Below are positions 34,413 through 44,286 of a stretch of 64,000 bases of DNA, in pieces (position 1 is the stretch's first letter; each line of letters opens with the position of its first letter). The notes beneath the pieces were generated by a model. It saw only the letters and a list, made by a program, of their open reading frames with translations. It was not told the origin of the DNA and did no database searches. The DNA comes from Pseudomonas gessardii (GTDB taxonomy: Bacteria; Pseudomonadota; Gammaproteobacteria; Pseudomonadales; Pseudomonadaceae): positions 124,001-188,000 of the forward strand of contig NZ_MNPU01000002.1 in NCBI RefSeq assembly GCF_001983165.1, read 5' to 3'. Both the position numbers and the translations under genes were made by a program.

Positions 34413-37034
34413 ATGGGCAAATCGCTGGTCATTGTGGAATCCCCGGCTAAGGCCAAGACCATCAACAAGTACTTGGGCAACGAGTACGTGGTGAAGTCGA
34501 GTATCGGCCATATCCGAGACCTGCCCACCAGCGGTTCGGCTAGCGCCAGCAAGGAGCCTGCTGCCAAGCGCGGCAAGGCGGCTGCGGGCGAAGGTCCGGT
34601 GCTCTCGCCTAAAGAGAAGGCGCGCAAGCAGCTGGTCTCGCGCATGGGTGTGGACCCGGATCATGGCTGGAAGGCCAAGTACGAAATCCTTCCGGGCAAG
34701 GAAAAGGTGATCGAGGAGCTGCGCCGGCTCGCCAAGGATGCCGACACCATTTATCTGGCGACGGACTTGGACCGCGAAGGGGAAGCCATTGCCTGGCACC
34801 TGCGCGAAGCCATCGGTGGGGATGACAGCCGCTATAAACGCGTGGTGTTCAACGAGATCACCAAGAAGGCGATCCAGGAAGCCTTCTCCAAGCCGGGCGA
34901 ACTGGACATTGACCGCGTCAATGCCCAGCAGGCGCGGCGCTTTCTCGACCGCGTCGTCGGCTACATGGTCTCGCCATTGCTGTGGGCCAAGATTGCCCGT
35001 GGCCTGTCCGCTGGCCGTGTGCAATCGGTAGCGGTCAAGCTGGTGGTGGAGCGTGAGCGCGAGATTCGTGCGTTCAACCCTGAAGAGTACTGGGAAGTCC
35101 ACGCGGACCTCGGTACCGCCAAGGGCGCTACCGTGCGCTTTGACGTGGCCCGCGAGAAAGGCGAGGCCTTCAAGCCGCTCAACGAAGCCCAGGCCATGGC
35201 TGCGCTGGACAAGCTCAAGGCTTCCAGCTACAGCATCGTCAAGCGCGAAGACAAGCCCACCAGCAGCAAGCCGTCGGCGCCGTTCATCACGTCCACCCTG
35301 CAACAGGCCGCGAGCAACCGCCTGGGCTTTGGCGTGAAGAAGACGATGATGATGGCCCAGCGTCTGTACGAAGCGGGCTACATCACGTATATGCGTACCG
35401 ACTCCACCAACCTGTCGGTGGACGCGGTGGCGATGGCGCGTACCTATATTGAAAGCGAGTTCGGCAAGAAGTACCTGCCGGAGAAGCCAAACGTCTACAG
35501 CAGCAAGGAAGGCGCACAAGAGGCTCACGAAGCGATCCGCCCCTCCGATGCCAATACCGAGCCAAGCAAGCTCACGGGCATGGAACGTGACGCTGAGCGC
35601 CTCTACGAGCTGATCTGGCGCCAGTTCCTGGCTTGCCAGATGCTGCCGGCGCAATACCTGTCCACCACCGTCACGGTGGGAGCTGGGGACTTCGAGCTGC
35701 GTGCCAAGGGCCGTATCCTCAAGTTCGACGGCTACACCCGCGTAATGCCGCAAATCGCCAAGCCGGGCGATGACGACGTGCTGCCGGATATGGCCCAGGG
35801 CGATGTGATGAAGCTGATCAAGCTTGATCCGAGCCAGCACTTCACCAAACCGCCGGCCCGTTATTCGGAAGCCAGCCTGGTCAAGGAGATGGAAAAGCGC
35901 GGGATCGGTCGTCCTTCGACCTACGCGGCGATCATCTCTACCATTCAGGACCGTGGCTACGTGGCCCTGCATAACCGTCGTTTCTATTCGGAAAAGATGG
36001 GCGATATCGTTACCGAACGTTTGTCCGAGAGCTTCTCCAACCTGATGGACTACGGCTTTACCGCCGGCATGGAAGAGAACCTCGATGACGTGGCCCAGGG
36101 CGAGCGCGACTGGAAAAACGTACTCGACGAATTCTATGGTGACTTCAAGAAAAAACTCGAAGTCGCCGAGAGCCCGGAAAACGGCATGCGCGCCAACCAG
36201 CCGGTGATGACGGATATTCCGTGCACCACCTGCGGGCGGCCGATGCAGATCCGCACCGCGTCTACCGGGGTGTTCCTGGGTTGCTCGGGCTACAGCCTGC
36301 CGCCCAAAGAGCGCTGCAAGGCCACGGTCAACCTGGTACCGGGTGATGAAATTGCTGCCGACGACGAGGGTGAATCCGAGTCGTTGGTGCTGCGTGGCAA
36401 GCACCGTTGCCCGATCTGCAGCACGGCGATGGATGCCTACCTGCTGGACGAGAAGCACAAGCTGCACATCTGCGGTAACAACCCGGATTGCAACGGCTAC
36501 GAGATCGAAGAGGGCACCTACCGCATCAAGGGCTACGAAGGTCCAAGCCTGGAGTGCGACAAGTGTGGCAGCGAGATGCAACTCAAGACCGGCCGTTTCG
36601 GCAAGTTCTTCGGTTGCACCAACCCAACCTGCAAGAACACCCGCAAACTGCTGAAAAGTGGTGACGCGGCGCCGCCGAAGATGGACCCGGTGAAGATGCC
36701 CGAGCTCAAGTGCGAGAAGGTCAACGACACCTACATCCTGCGTGACGGCGCTTCGGGCCTGTTCCTGGCCGCCAGCCAGTTCCCGAAAAACCGCGAGACC
36801 CGTGCGCCCCTGGTGCTGGAAATCGTGCCGCACAAGGATGAGATCGATCCCAAGTACCACTTCCTGTGCGAAGCGCCGAAGAAGGATCCCGACGGTCGTC
36901 CGGCGGTGATCCGCTACAGCCGCAAGACCAAGGAGCAATACGTGCAGACCGAGGTGGACGGCAAGCCTACGGGCTGGAAGGCGTTCTACGACGGTGGCAA
37001 GTGGAAGGTGGAGGACAAGCGCCAGGGCGCTTGA
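34413..37034 (+). CDS. topA: DNA topoisomerase I
   Basis: An 873-residue type IA topoisomerase that relaxes negative supercoils. The N-terminal Toprim domain has '[18 protein letters not shown]' and '[14 protein letters not shown]' (about 117-130). The catalytic tyrosine is Tyr 326 in '[10 protein letters not shown]'. '[17 protein letters not shown]' is conserved. The C-terminus has zinc-finger cysteine clusters: '[12 protein letters not shown]', '[13 protein letters not shown]' and '[18 protein letters not shown]'. I chose ATG 34413 because it gives the canonical start [11 protein letters not shown]. It has its own promoter and terminator. Confidence 0.96.
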   Translation: MGKSLVIVESPAKAKTINKYLGNEYVVKSSIGHIRDLPTSGSASASKEPAAKRGKAAAGEGPVLSPKEKARKQLVSRMGVDPDHGWKAKYEILPGKEKVIEELRRLAKDADTIYLATDLDREGEAIAWHLREAIGGDDSRYKRVVFNEITKKAIQEAFSKPGELDIDRVNAQQARRFLDRVVGYMVSPLLWAKIARGLSAGRVQSVAVKLVVEREREIRAFNPEEYWEVHADLGTAKGATVRFDVAREKGEAFKPLNEAQAMAALDKLKASSYSIVKREDKPTSSKPSAPFITSTLQQAASNRLGFGVKKTMMMAQRLYEAGYITYMRTDSTNLSVDAVAMARTYIESEFGKKYLPEKPNVYSSKEGAQEAHEAIRPSDANTEPSKLTGMERDAERLYELIWRQFLACQMLPAQYLSTTVTVGAGDFELRAKGRILKFDGYTRVMPQIAKPGDDDVLPDMAQGDVMKLIKLDPSQHFTKPPARYSEASLVKEMEKRGIGRPSTYAAIISTIQDRGYVALHNRRFYSEKMGDIVTERLSESFSNLMDYGFTAGMEENLDDVAQGERDWKNVLDEFYGDFKKKLEVAESPENGMRANQPVMTDIPCTTCGRPMQIRTASTGVFLGCSGYSLPPKERCKATVNLVPGDEIAADDEGESESLVLRGKHRCPICSTAMDAYLLDEKHKLHICGNNPDCNGYEIEEGTYRIKGYEGPSLECDKCGSEMQLKTGRFGKFFGCTNPTCKNTRKLLKSGDAAPPKMDPVKMPELKCEKVNDTYILRDGASGLFLAASQFPKNRETRAPLVLEIVPHKDEIDPKYHFLCEAPKKDPDGRPAVIRYSRKTKEQYVQTEVDGKPTGWKAFYDGGKWKVEDKRQGA

Positions 37035-37054
37035 TCCCGCTCCTGCATTGAAAT

Positions 37055-37085
37055 AAAGGCCGCCTTCACAGGCGGCCTTTTGTTT
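37055..37085 (+). terminator. intrinsic terminator of topA
   Basis: AAAGGCCGCC-TTCACA-GGCGGCCTTTTGTTTT, 21 bases after the topA stop. Confidence 0.9.
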
Positions 37086-37163
37086 TGCGCTTGCAGTGGG
37101 CTTGTCTCATCCGTGACACTGTTCAGCCAGCATCACGTTTATGTCGTTGTGGAGACTGCCGTC

Positions 37164-37685
37164 ATGGCCAACGAACTCTATACCCGTACCAATCAGAAAA
37201 TTTACTTCGCGGGTTTGTCCCTGGAAGCCCTTGGTCGTGCCGAGGAAGGGAAGGAGATGAATGCTATTGCGCTGGTCCAGGCGGGGCGAGAGTCGGCCTT
37301 GTTCCATCTATATGGGGCTTTGCTGGGGTTGTGCCATGAAATTGCCGGATTTTATCGCCTACCCCAGGCGAATGCGCCTCGGGCCGAGGATATCCTGACC
37401 CGTGAGGTGCTCGAGTCTATGGCCATCCCCGAGTTGGCCGAACTGGTGGAAATGGCCCGCAGCCCTGACAGTTGGCTGGCCCGCTTGTTGGCTGCCCATT
37501 CGGCGCTGTTCCAGCCGCCGCGTGTGCCGCACAAGCCCAAGGGCGATGTGACCCAGCCGTTGATCGTTGCGGTTAGCCTGGAAGAAGAAGGGCCGGAGCC
37601 GCTGAGCCGGGCTGAGTTGGAGAGCTGGCGCCAGGAGCTGAAGAAGCTGGCGATCCGCTTTCGGGATGGCTTGAACGAGTGCTGA
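37164..37685 (+). CDS. conserved Pseudomonas protein (DUF6586-like), unknown function
   Basis: A 173-residue soluble, mostly alpha-helical protein, 'MANELYTRTNQKIYFAGLSL'. No catalytic motif is visible. A central Pro-rich break ('FQPPRVPHKPKGDVTQP') separates two helical parts, and the C-terminus is charged ('SWRQELKKLAIRFRDGL'). I associate it with DUF6586 and PA3010 from memory and gene order only. ATG 37164 follows GGAG. Confidence 0.7.
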   Translation: MANELYTRTNQKIYFAGLSLEALGRAEEGKEMNAIALVQAGRESALFHLYGALLGLCHEIAGFYRLPQANAPRAEDILTREVLESMAIPELAELVEMARSPDSWLARLLAAHSALFQPPRVPHKPKGDVTQPLIVAVSLEEEGPEPLSRAELESWRQELKKLAIRFRDGLNEC

Positions 37686-37699
37686 TCGGCAGGACAATG

Positions 37700-37784
37700 T
37701 AGGTGCCGGCTTGCCGATGATAACAATTGATCAAGCAATGCCAAGTTGACTGCCAGAGCGCTATCGCTGGCAAGCCAACGCCTA
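37700..37784. repeat. degenerate REP doublet (REPIN)
   Basis: 37700-37724 and 37760-37784 are imperfect reverse complements related to the REP core (GTGCCGGCTTGCC against GGCAAGCCAACGCC). Several mismatches suggest an older insertion. It lies just after the DUF6586-like gene. Confidence 0.7.
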
Positions 37785-37846
37785 CAGACCATTCATCAAG
37801 CCGTAAAGAAAGCTGTTCAGATCCTGAGCGAGGCCGCGTTGATGAC

Positions 37847-37855
37847 TGATATAAT
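37847..37855 (+). promoter_or_regulatory. extended -10 promoter element
   Basis: TGATATAAT: a consensus TATAAT with the extended TG-N motif, 29 bases before the ATG of the 77-residue gene. No -35 match is evident, which extended -10 promoters tolerate. Confidence 0.5.
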
Positions 37856-37883
37856 GCCGGCCTTTCGTGGAGAACAGATTTTT

Positions 37884-38117
37884 ATGCCAACGTCCTTTCT
37901 GGAAATTGTTGAATTGCCCGACGGCCGAATCGAGCTGCGCAGGGCTGAGGACGAGGGTTCTCTGGTGACTTTGGACTTTTCCGAAGACGCCAAGGCGTTC
38001 CTGCAAGGCCAGCACGTGGAAGTGGCAAAAGCCATGTTGAGCGTAGGTGTGCAGATGGCGGGGCGTCTGGCTGAAGGCGAACCAGAGAAAGACGACGGTC
38101 CACGGGTTCTTCACTGA
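37884..38117 (+). CDS. small conserved protein, unknown function (PA3009-like)
   Basis: A 77-residue protein, 'MPTSFLEIVELPDGRIELRR', probably a short beta-hairpin followed by a helix ('QGQHVEVAKAMLSVGVQM') and an acidic tail. I see no known motif. ATG 37884 has GGAGA upstream and an extended -10 promoter in front; the in-frame extension to 37746 runs through the REP remnant and is not coding. It converges on sulA. Confidence 0.7.
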   Translation: MPTSFLEIVELPDGRIELRRAEDEGSLVTLDFSEDAKAFLQGQHVEVAKAMLSVGVQMAGRLAEGEPEKDDGPRVLH

Positions 38118-38265
38118 GCCCGTTTGTCGTTTTAAGATTCAAATACTCAATCGGCTTCTTGGTTCTGTAGAAGCCTTGTGTCCATCGCAGGCACTGACCT
38201 GACGTCAGGCTGCAATCGGACGACCTGCAGTGCTCCCGATAACGCGTTGCGCGTCAGTCTCGGGC

Positions 38266-38745
38266 TTATCCCAATCGAATATTCAAGCTTTGTGCATCGC
38301 CCGTGCGCGCTGCGCTGATCAACTGCTGCTTGGCCGAAGCACCCAGCGGGTTCAGCCAACTGACGACGGTGTGGCTACGCCCCAGGCGCAATGCCTCGCA
38401 GGTCAGTTGCTGAGCGCTCTGGGTGCCGCGTGGTTGCAACAGCAGGATACGCTCGCGGTTCAGGCCCGCATCGCGTAACCAGGCCTGGGTCAGGCTGGCG
38501 GGTGGGGCGATCAGGGTCAGCCAGCGGGCGTCCTGCTCCTCGCTCAATTCGCGCAGGATCGGCGCCAGCAGGCTCAGGCAGTTCCCGGCAGCGCCGCGCA
38601 ACGACAATTCACTGAATACCTCAGGTTCAGCGGGGGCGGTCCATGGGGACTCCACCGCCTCGCTGAGGAGGGGGGCAAGTGGCTGGGCCAAAAAGGCCTC
38701 AAACAGCGGCAGTTGTGTGTGTTGTTGCGCGTGTGGGAACTGCAT
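38266..38745 (-). CDS. sulA: SOS-induced cell division inhibitor SulA
   Basis: A 159-residue SulA homologue that blocks FtsZ polymerisation during DNA damage. The RecA-like fold shows 'ARWLTLIAPPASLTQAWLRDAG' and 'RILLLQPRGTQSAQQLTCEALRLGRSHTVVSWL', conserved in the family. The ATG at 38745 has GGAGG upstream and lies 11 bases after the lexA stop, so it is the second gene of a lexA-sulA operon under the LexA boxes. Confidence 0.88.
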   Translation of the reverse strand: MQFPHAQQHTQLPLFEAFLAQPLAPLLSEAVESPWTAPAEPEVFSELSLRGAAGNCLSLLAPILRELSEEQDARWLTLIAPPASLTQAWLRDAGLNRERILLLQPRGTQSAQQLTCEALRLGRSHTVVSWLNPLGASAKQQLISAARTGDAQSLNIRLG

Positions 38746-38755
38746 GATGCCTCCG

Positions 38756-39364
38756 TTAGCGGCGAATAACGCCGACACTCAAGCCTTCGATCACCAGGTC
38801 CTGATCCTTCAGGTTGACTTCAATCGGCGAAAACTCGGGGTTTTCTGCCAGCAGCCAGACTTTGCTGCCTTCGCGCTTGAAGCGCTTGACCGTCACTTCG
38901 TCGCCAATGCGGGCCACGACGATCTGGCCGTTGCGCGCTTCGCGGGTGGTGTGCACGGCCAGCAGGTCACCGTCGAAGATGCCCACGTCCTTCATGCTCA
39001 TGCCATGGACCCGCAACAGGTAGTCGGCGCGAGGGTGGAAGAAGGTCGGGTTGATATTGCAGGATTCCTCGACGTGCTGTTGTGCCAGAATCGGCGCACC
39101 GGCAGCGACCCGGCCAATGATCGGCAGCGTCGATTCGTCGGCCTTGGCTTCAAAGCCGGGAATACGAATGCCACGGGATGCACCCGGGGTCATTTCGATC
39201 GCGCCCTTGCGAGCAAGGGCCTTCAGGTGTTCTTCGGCAGCATTGGGGGATTTGAACCCCAGCTCCAGGGCGATTTCTGCCCGGGTCGGCGGATAGCCGT
39301 TGTCGTCGAGGCAGCGCTTGATAAAAGCGAGAATCTCAGCTTGGCGTGGCGTCAGTTTTAGCAT
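38756..39364 (-). CDS. lexA: SOS repressor LexA
   Basis: A 202-residue SOS repressor. The N-terminal winged helix-turn-helix is '[20 protein letters not shown]' through 'RGIRIPG'. The self-cleavage site is Ala-Gly in 'RVAAGAP' (about 88-89). The catalytic dyad is Ser 123 in '[11 protein letters not shown]' and Lys 160 in 'VTVKRF'. Two LexA boxes lie 11-45 bases upstream of the ATG, so it represses itself and sulA. It is divergent from psrA. Confidence 0.96.
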   Translation of the reverse strand: MLKLTPRQAEILAFIKRCLDDNGYPPTRAEIALELGFKSPNAAEEHLKALARKGAIEMTPGASRGIRIPGFEAKADESTLPIIGRVAAGAPILAQQHVEESCNINPTFFHPRADYLLRVHGMSMKDVGIFDGDLLAVHTTREARNGQIVVARIGDEVTVKRFKREGSKVWLLAENPEFSPIEVNLKDQDLVIEGLSVGVIRR

Positions 39365-39374
39365 GTTGATCGCT

Positions 39375-39390
39375 CTGTCTTTTTATACAG
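39375..39390. promoter_or_regulatory. LexA box 1
   Basis: CTGTCTTTTTATACAG, a CTG-N10-CAG match to the gamma-proteobacterial LexA operator, 11 bases upstream of the lexA ATG. Confidence 0.88.
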
Positions 39391-39393
39391 TGA

Positions 39394-39409
39394 CTGGGAT
39401 TATATACAG
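39394..39409. promoter_or_regulatory. LexA box 2
   Basis: CTGGGATTATATACAG, a second CTG-N10-CAG operator three bases from the first, as in other lexA promoters with tandem sites. Confidence 0.85.
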
Positions 39410-39568
39410 TGAACTGCGCTTGGCAATCATCGTTTTTGCCGACTCCGCCGGACGGTCATCTGTCGGCCCTTGCAAAGCCTGGAGACAGCGCTGCCTACAG
39501 GTTGTTGAAGATGTGATTAAATAGGTGCGAATCGGGTGACTGCCCGGCCGGAAAACGGACCTGCAGGC

Positions 39569-39597
39569 TTGACATTGCACAAGGTGAAACGTATGTT
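39569..39597 (+). promoter_or_regulatory. psrA promoter
   Basis: TTGACA (39569-39574), a 17-base spacer, then TATGTT (39592-39597). The -10 lies inside the first PsrA operator, so bound PsrA would block the polymerase. Confidence 0.65.
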
Positions 39598-39612
39598 TCA
39601 AACAAGTGTTTG
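39586..39612. promoter_or_regulatory. paired PsrA operator (autoregulation)
   Basis: GAAACGTATGTTTC (39586-39599) and CAAACAAGTGTTTG (39599-39612) both match (G/C)AAAC-N4-GTTT(G/C) fully and share one base. They lie 15-42 bases upstream of the psrA ATG and overlap its -10, which fits PsrA autorepression known in Pseudomonas. Confidence 0.85.
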
Positions 39613-39627
39613 TCAGGCGGAGTAGCC

Positions 39628-40335
39628 ATGGCCCAGTCGGAAACCGTTGAACGCATTCTCGATGCTGCCGAGCAGTTGTTCGCGGAAAAAGGATTTGCTG
39701 AAACTTCATTGCGGCTGATCACCAGCAAGGCCGGGGTCAACCTGGCGGCAGTGAACTATCATTTCGGCTCGAAAAAAGCCCTGATCCAGGCGGTGTTCTC
39801 ACGCTTTCTGGGGCCGTTCTGCGTTAGCCTCGACCGTGAGCTGGAGCGACGCCAGGCCAAGCCCGACAACAAGCCGAGCCTGGAAGACCTGCTGGAAATC
39901 CTCGTCGAGCAAGCCCTGGTGGTACAGCCGCGCAGCGGCAACGACCTGTCGATTTTCATGCGCCTCTTGGGCCTGGCCTTCAGTCAGAGCCAGGGCCACT
40001 TGCGCCGTTACCTCGAAGACATGTACGGCAAGGTATTCCGTCGCTACATGTTGCTGGTCAACGAAGCCGCCCCGCGTATTCCCCCCATCGAATTGTTCTG
40101 GCGCGTGCACTTCATGCTCGGTGCCGCGGCGTTCAGCATGTCCGGGATCAAGGCCTTGCGCGCCATTGCCGAAACCGATTTCGGCGTCAACACCTCCATT
40201 GAGCAGGTGATGCGCCTGATGGTGCCGTTCCTGGCGGCCGGCATGCGCGCGGAAAGCGGGGTTACCGACGCGGCCATGGCGGCCGCCCAACTGCGCCCGC
40301 GCAGCAAGTCCGTCCCCGTGGCCGCCAAGGTTTAA
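39628..40335 (+). CDS. psrA: TetR-family fatty-acid-responsive regulator PsrA
   Basis: A 235-residue TetR-family regulator. The N-terminal helix-turn-helix is 'RILDAAEQLFAEKGFAETSL' through 'AAVNYHFGSKKALIQAVFSRF' (about 9-58). The rest is the helical ligand domain. PsrA represses beta-oxidation genes and itself, is released by long-chain fatty acids, and activates rpoS in Pseudomonas. ATG 39628 has GGAG upstream. Operators match at both psrA and fadBA in this window. It sits between lexA and nagZ, as in P. aeruginosa. Confidence 0.93.
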   Translation: MAQSETVERILDAAEQLFAEKGFAETSLRLITSKAGVNLAAVNYHFGSKKALIQAVFSRFLGPFCVSLDRELERRQAKPDNKPSLEDLLEILVEQALVVQPRSGNDLSIFMRLLGLAFSQSQGHLRRYLEDMYGKVFRRYMLLVNEAAPRIPPIELFWRVHFMLGAAAFSMSGIKALRAIAETDFGVNTSIEQVMRLMVPFLAAGMRAESGVTDAAMAAAQLRPRSKSVPVAAKV

Positions 40336-40475
40336 CCGCTGGCGTCTGGGCGCAACTGCTTGCATCCGCTAAGCTAGCCGCCCATGCCGATTTCAACTCG
40401 TTACCCGCACCCCACCGCCTTGCCCGGCTCGACCAGGCGAGGTGGTGGCGCGCGCGCGTCATTCAAGGAAAATTT

Positions 40476-41486
40476 ATGACTGCTGCCCTGCAAGGCTCTT
40501 TGATGGTGGACGTCGCCGGCACCTGGCTGACGGCTGAAGATCGCCACTTGTTGCGCCAGCCTGAAGTGGGTGGCCTGATCATTTTTGCGCGCAATATCGA
40601 GCATCCGCGCCAGGTGCGGGAATTGAGCGCCGCCATTCGTGCGGTGCGCCCGGACCTGTTGCTGGCCGTTGACCAGGAAGGCGGTCGGGTCCAGCGCCTG
40701 CGCCAGGGGTTTGTCCGCCTGCCGGCCATGCGGGCGCTGGCGGACAATGCCAATGCCGAATACCTGGCCGAGCAGTGCGGCTGGGTCATGGCCACGGAAG
40801 TGCTGGCGGTTGGCCTGGACCTGAGCTTCGCCCCGGTGCTGGACCTCGACTACCAGCGCAGCGCAGTGGTGGGCACACGCTCGTTCGAGGGCGATCCCGA
40901 GCGCGCCGCGCTGTTGGCCGGCGCCTTTATCCGGGGCATGAACAGCGCCGGCATGGCCGCCACCGGCAAACACTTCCCGGGTCACGGTTGGGCCGAGGCA
41001 GATTCCCACGTCGCCATTCCCAATGATGAGCGCAGCCTGGAACAGATTCGTGCTCATGACCTGGTGCCGTTCGCGCGCCTGAGCAAGCACTTGGCCGCCG
41101 TCATGCCGGCCCATGTCATTTACCCGCAGGTGGATAACCAGCCGGCCGGCTTCTCGCGCCGTTGGCTGCAGGACATCCTGCGCGGCGAACTGCAGTTCGA
41201 CGGGGTGATTTTCAGTGATGACCTGTCCATGGCCGGTGCCCATGTGGTGGGGGACGCGGCGAGCCGGATCGAGGCTGCTTTAAGTGCTGGCTGCGACATG
41301 GGCCTGGTGTGCAATGACCGCGCGGCCGCCGAGCTGGCCCTGAGTGCCGCCCAGCGCATGAAGGTCACGCCGTCGGCCCGCATTGCCCGGATGCGTGGGC
41401 CGGCGATGGCGTCGACTGACTATAAGCAGGACCCGCGTTGGCTGGCGGCGCTCGGTGCGCTTCGCGATGCTCAGTTGATCGAATAA
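40476..41486 (+). CDS. nagZ: beta-N-acetylhexosaminidase NagZ
   Basis: A 336-residue cytosolic GH3 enzyme of peptidoglycan recycling; it removes GlcNAc from anhydro-muropeptides and so influences AmpC beta-lactamase induction. Motifs are 'LLLAVDQEGGRVQRLRQGF', 'KHFPGHGWAEADSHVAIPND' (the catalytic His loop) and 'GVIFSDDLSMAGA' with the nucleophile Asp. It ends at a REP doublet. In P. aeruginosa I recall a nucleoside phosphorylase gene next to it, which is absent here. Confidence 0.94.
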   Translation: MTAALQGSLMVDVAGTWLTAEDRHLLRQPEVGGLIIFARNIEHPRQVRELSAAIRAVRPDLLLAVDQEGGRVQRLRQGFVRLPAMRALADNANAEYLAEQCGWVMATEVLAVGLDLSFAPVLDLDYQRSAVVGTRSFEGDPERAALLAGAFIRGMNSAGMAATGKHFPGHGWAEADSHVAIPNDERSLEQIRAHDLVPFARLSKHLAAVMPAHVIYPQVDNQPAGFSRRWLQDILRGELQFDGVIFSDDLSMAGAHVVGDAASRIEAALSAGCDMGLVCNDRAAAELALSAAQRMKVTPSARIARMRGPAMASTDYKQDPRWLAALGALRDAQLIE

Positions 41487-41500
41487 GGCTGAGGCGCGTC

Positions 41501-41572
41501 TATCGCAGGCAAGCCAGCTCCCACATTTTGAATGTATTCACAGCGCAAAATGTGGGCGCTTGCCTGCGATAG
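41501..41572. repeat. REP doublet (REPIN), near-copy of the one at 3468
   Basis: Inverted arms at about 41501-41530 and 41546-41572. The left arm, loop and right-hand flank match the doublet at 3468-3538 almost base for base; the right arm has a 3-base deletion and one change. It separates the convergent nagZ and helicase genes. Confidence 0.88.
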
Positions 41573-41583
41573 CGACCTAACGG

Positions 41584-44277
41584 TCAACGCTTCTCTTGCT
41601 TATTGGGCAGTGGCGCAAACAGCGCCTCGATCTCCTCGTTGCCCAGCTTCCAGTCGCCCGTGGTACGACCCTCCAGTACGCCCGCCGCCAGGTCTGATTT
41701 TTCCTGCTGCAAGGCCTGGATTTTCTCTTCTACGGTGCCGCGGGCAATCATCTTGTACACAAACACCGGCTTCTCCTGGCCAATGCGGTACGCACGGTCG
41801 GTGGCCTGGTTTTCCGTGGCCGGGTTCCACCAGGGGTCGTAGTGGATCACGGTGTCGGCTTCGGTCAGGTTAAGCCCCACGCCACCGGCCTTGAGGCTGA
41901 TCAGGAAGATTTGCAGCTTGCCGCTCTGGAAGTCCCTGACCGGCGCGCGCCGATCGCGGGTCTGGCCGGTCAGCAAGGCATAGGCGACCCCGCGTTTTTT
42001 CAGCTCGATTTCAATCAGGCTGAGCATCGAAGTGAACTGCGAGAACAGCAAAATCCTGCGTCCTTCGGCAAACAGTTCGTCGAGCATCTCCATCAGGCTG
42101 TCGAGCTTGCCGGAGCTGCTGCCGCGCGTGGGCAGGGTGGCATCGTTGACCAGGCGCAGGTCGCAGCAGACCTGGCGCAGCTTGAGCAGCGCTTCCAGAA
42201 TGATGATCTGGCTACGAGCCACGCCCTTGCGGGTGATCTCGTCGCGCACCTTTTTGTCCATGGCCAGGCGCATGGTTTCGTACACATCGCGCTGGGCTTC
42301 GTTGAGATCGACCCAGTGGATGATCTCAGTCTTGGGCGGCAATTCAGTCGCCACCTGCTCCTTGGTGCGGCGCAGCAGGAACGGCTTGATCCGACCGTTG
42401 AGGTGTTGCAATCGCACGTCGCTGCCGCGTTTTTCGATGGGCACGCGGTAATCACGGTTGAAGCTTTTTACATCGCCCAGCCAGCCCGGCAGCAGGAAGT
42501 GGAACAACGACCACAGCTCGCCCAGGTGGTTTTCCAGGGGCGTGCCGCTCAGGCACAGGCGCTGGCGTGCATTCAGCTCGCGGGCGGCCTGGGCGGCCTT
42601 GCTGGTGGGGTTCTTGATGTATTGGGCTTCGTCGAGAATCAAAACATGCAGCGGCTGCGCGGCCAGTTGCTCGATGTCTTTGGGCAGCAGGGCGTAGGTG
42701 GTCAGCAGCAGGTCGTAATCGTGCAACTGGGCGAAGTGCTTCTTGCGCCCGGCACCGTACAGCGCCAGCACCTTGAGCTGCGGGGTGAAGTGCGCGGCTT
42801 CGTCGAGCCAGTTGGGGATCAGGCTGGTGGGCATCACCACCATGCATGGCCGGTCCAGGCGCCCGGCGATTTTTTCGCTGAGAATATGCGCCAGGGTCTG
42901 CAGGGTTTTGCCCAGGCCCATGTCGTCCGCGAGAATCCCGCCCACTTCCAGTTGGCGCAGGGACTGCATCCAGCTCAGGCCTTCGAGCTGGTAGGGGCGC
43001 AACGTGGCGTTCAGGCCTTCGGGGGCGGTGCAGGTGAAGTCCTTGATGTCGCGCAGGCGCTGGGCAAAGCTGCGGATCTGCTCGCCACCTTCCCATTGCA
43101 GGGGCAGGTCTTCCAGCGGGTTGAGGCGAATGGCGTCGGCCTTGGCCAGGCGCAAGACGGTGGTGCCGGGCTCTTGCAGGTAGAACTCGCCGAGGGTCGC
43201 CAGCACCGGTTTGAGCCGGCCATAGGGCAGGGCGACTTGCAGCGGGCCGTGGCCGCCATTGGGCAGGCCGGGGATGTTCACCAGGATCAGTTCGTCGTCG
43301 CGGCGGCGCGCGAGCTTTTCCGGGTTGAGGATTTCGGTGTGGGAGCGCATCAGGTTCAACAGGATCGGCAGCAGGCTCAGGCGTTCGCCATTGACGATAA
43401 TCCCCAGCTCCAGGTCGAACCAATCGCGCTCCGGCACTTCATCGACGCTGGCGTACCAGTCATCGACCGGGCTCAGGTCGAAGCCGAAATCCTCATCGAT
43501 CTGCAACTCCCAGCCCTCGGCACGCAAGGTCGGTGAGGCATTGAGGGTGAAGTTCAGCCAGGCGCTGTCATTGACCATCTCAAATAGCTCGCCGGCGCTT
43601 TCCGGCAAGGCCTTGCTCTGGCGGGTGGCGATCTTGAAGCCCATCAGGCGCAGTTGCTCGCGAAACCCTTGCTCGACCTCGGGGTGACGCTTGATCCGCA
43701 GGCTCTGGGTCTCCTGGCGCACCATGATATCGGCGTTTTTCTGGCCGCTGACGTAGTTGCCCAGGTAGTTGAACGACAGCGCCGCCCGGTGCTGGATATA
43801 GCGCTGCATCTTGCCGTTGCGCGGCTCAAAGGCGCTGAACTCGATACTGGCCAGCCACAGCCGGGGAATCGGCTGCACATCCTCAAGCATCACTTGCGGC
43901 AGGACCACGCGGTTATCCAGCACGGCCTGCAGCTTTTCCAGCAGCTCGGCATCCTTGGCCGCCGCCGGGTAGGCCAGGGTTTCCTGGACTTGCAGCAGCA
44001 CCGCCGCGATATGTTTGCAATTGGTGTGCACCGGGCAGGTGCAACGGCTGTCCACCAGGATCAGGGCGCCCTTGGCTGATTCGCGCAGGGAGATGGTCTG
44101 GCGATACACATTGCCGCCCGAGCCTTCGCAGCTTGCGATAATGGTGCTGTCGCCGGACTCGACAATCCGCACGCGGTTTTCCAGGGCGTAGCGCCGGCCG
44201 CGCTCCAGGCTTTGTTCCTTGAAACGGTTGGCCCAGGAAGGGGCCAGGGGCTTGGTCAGCGGCGACGGCAGGGACAT
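41584..44277 (-). CDS. SWIM zinc-finger SNF2-family helicase
   Basis: An 897-residue SF2 ATPase of the bacterial SNF2/RapA-like type. A SWIM zinc finger sits near the N-terminus (Cys 79, Cys 81, Cys 87, His 89 in 'RCTCPVHTNCKHI'). The ATPase core begins at about 430: 'ILADDMGLGKTLQTLAHIL' (motif I), 'LDEAQYIKNPTSKA' (motif II, DEAQ) and 'CLSGTPLENHLGELWSLFHF'. The C-terminal lobe has 'LLFSQFTSMLSLIE' and 'DRAYRIGQEKPVFVYKMIA'. The role is probably DNA or RNA-polymerase remodelling, not established for this group. csiV and mfd lie directly upstream on the same strand. Confidence 0.9.
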   Translation of the reverse strand: MSLPSPLTKPLAPSWANRFKEQSLERGRRYALENRVRIVESGDSTIIASCEGSGGNVYRQTISLRESAKGALILVDSRCTCPVHTNCKHIAAVLLQVQETLAYPAAAKDAELLEKLQAVLDNRVVLPQVMLEDVQPIPRLWLASIEFSAFEPRNGKMQRYIQHRAALSFNYLGNYVSGQKNADIMVRQETQSLRIKRHPEVEQGFREQLRLMGFKIATRQSKALPESAGELFEMVNDSAWLNFTLNASPTLRAEGWELQIDEDFGFDLSPVDDWYASVDEVPERDWFDLELGIIVNGERLSLLPILLNLMRSHTEILNPEKLARRRDDELILVNIPGLPNGGHGPLQVALPYGRLKPVLATLGEFYLQEPGTTVLRLAKADAIRLNPLEDLPLQWEGGEQIRSFAQRLRDIKDFTCTAPEGLNATLRPYQLEGLSWMQSLRQLEVGGILADDMGLGKTLQTLAHILSEKIAGRLDRPCMVVMPTSLIPNWLDEAAHFTPQLKVLALYGAGRKKHFAQLHDYDLLLTTYALLPKDIEQLAAQPLHVLILDEAQYIKNPTSKAAQAARELNARQRLCLSGTPLENHLGELWSLFHFLLPGWLGDVKSFNRDYRVPIEKRGSDVRLQHLNGRIKPFLLRRTKEQVATELPPKTEIIHWVDLNEAQRDVYETMRLAMDKKVRDEITRKGVARSQIIILEALLKLRQVCCDLRLVNDATLPTRGSSSGKLDSLMEMLDELFAEGRRILLFSQFTSMLSLIEIELKKRGVAYALLTGQTRDRRAPVRDFQSGKLQIFLISLKAGGVGLNLTEADTVIHYDPWWNPATENQATDRAYRIGQEKPVFVYKMIARGTVEEKIQALQQEKSDLAAGVLEGRTTGDWKLGNEEIEALFAPLPNKQEKR

Positions 44278-44286
44278 GGCGCTGGA

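Noticed and set aside
34395..36938. 847-codon minus-strand frame opposite topA
   Set aside because: Antisense shadow of topA; no domain, His/Leu/Val-rich composition.
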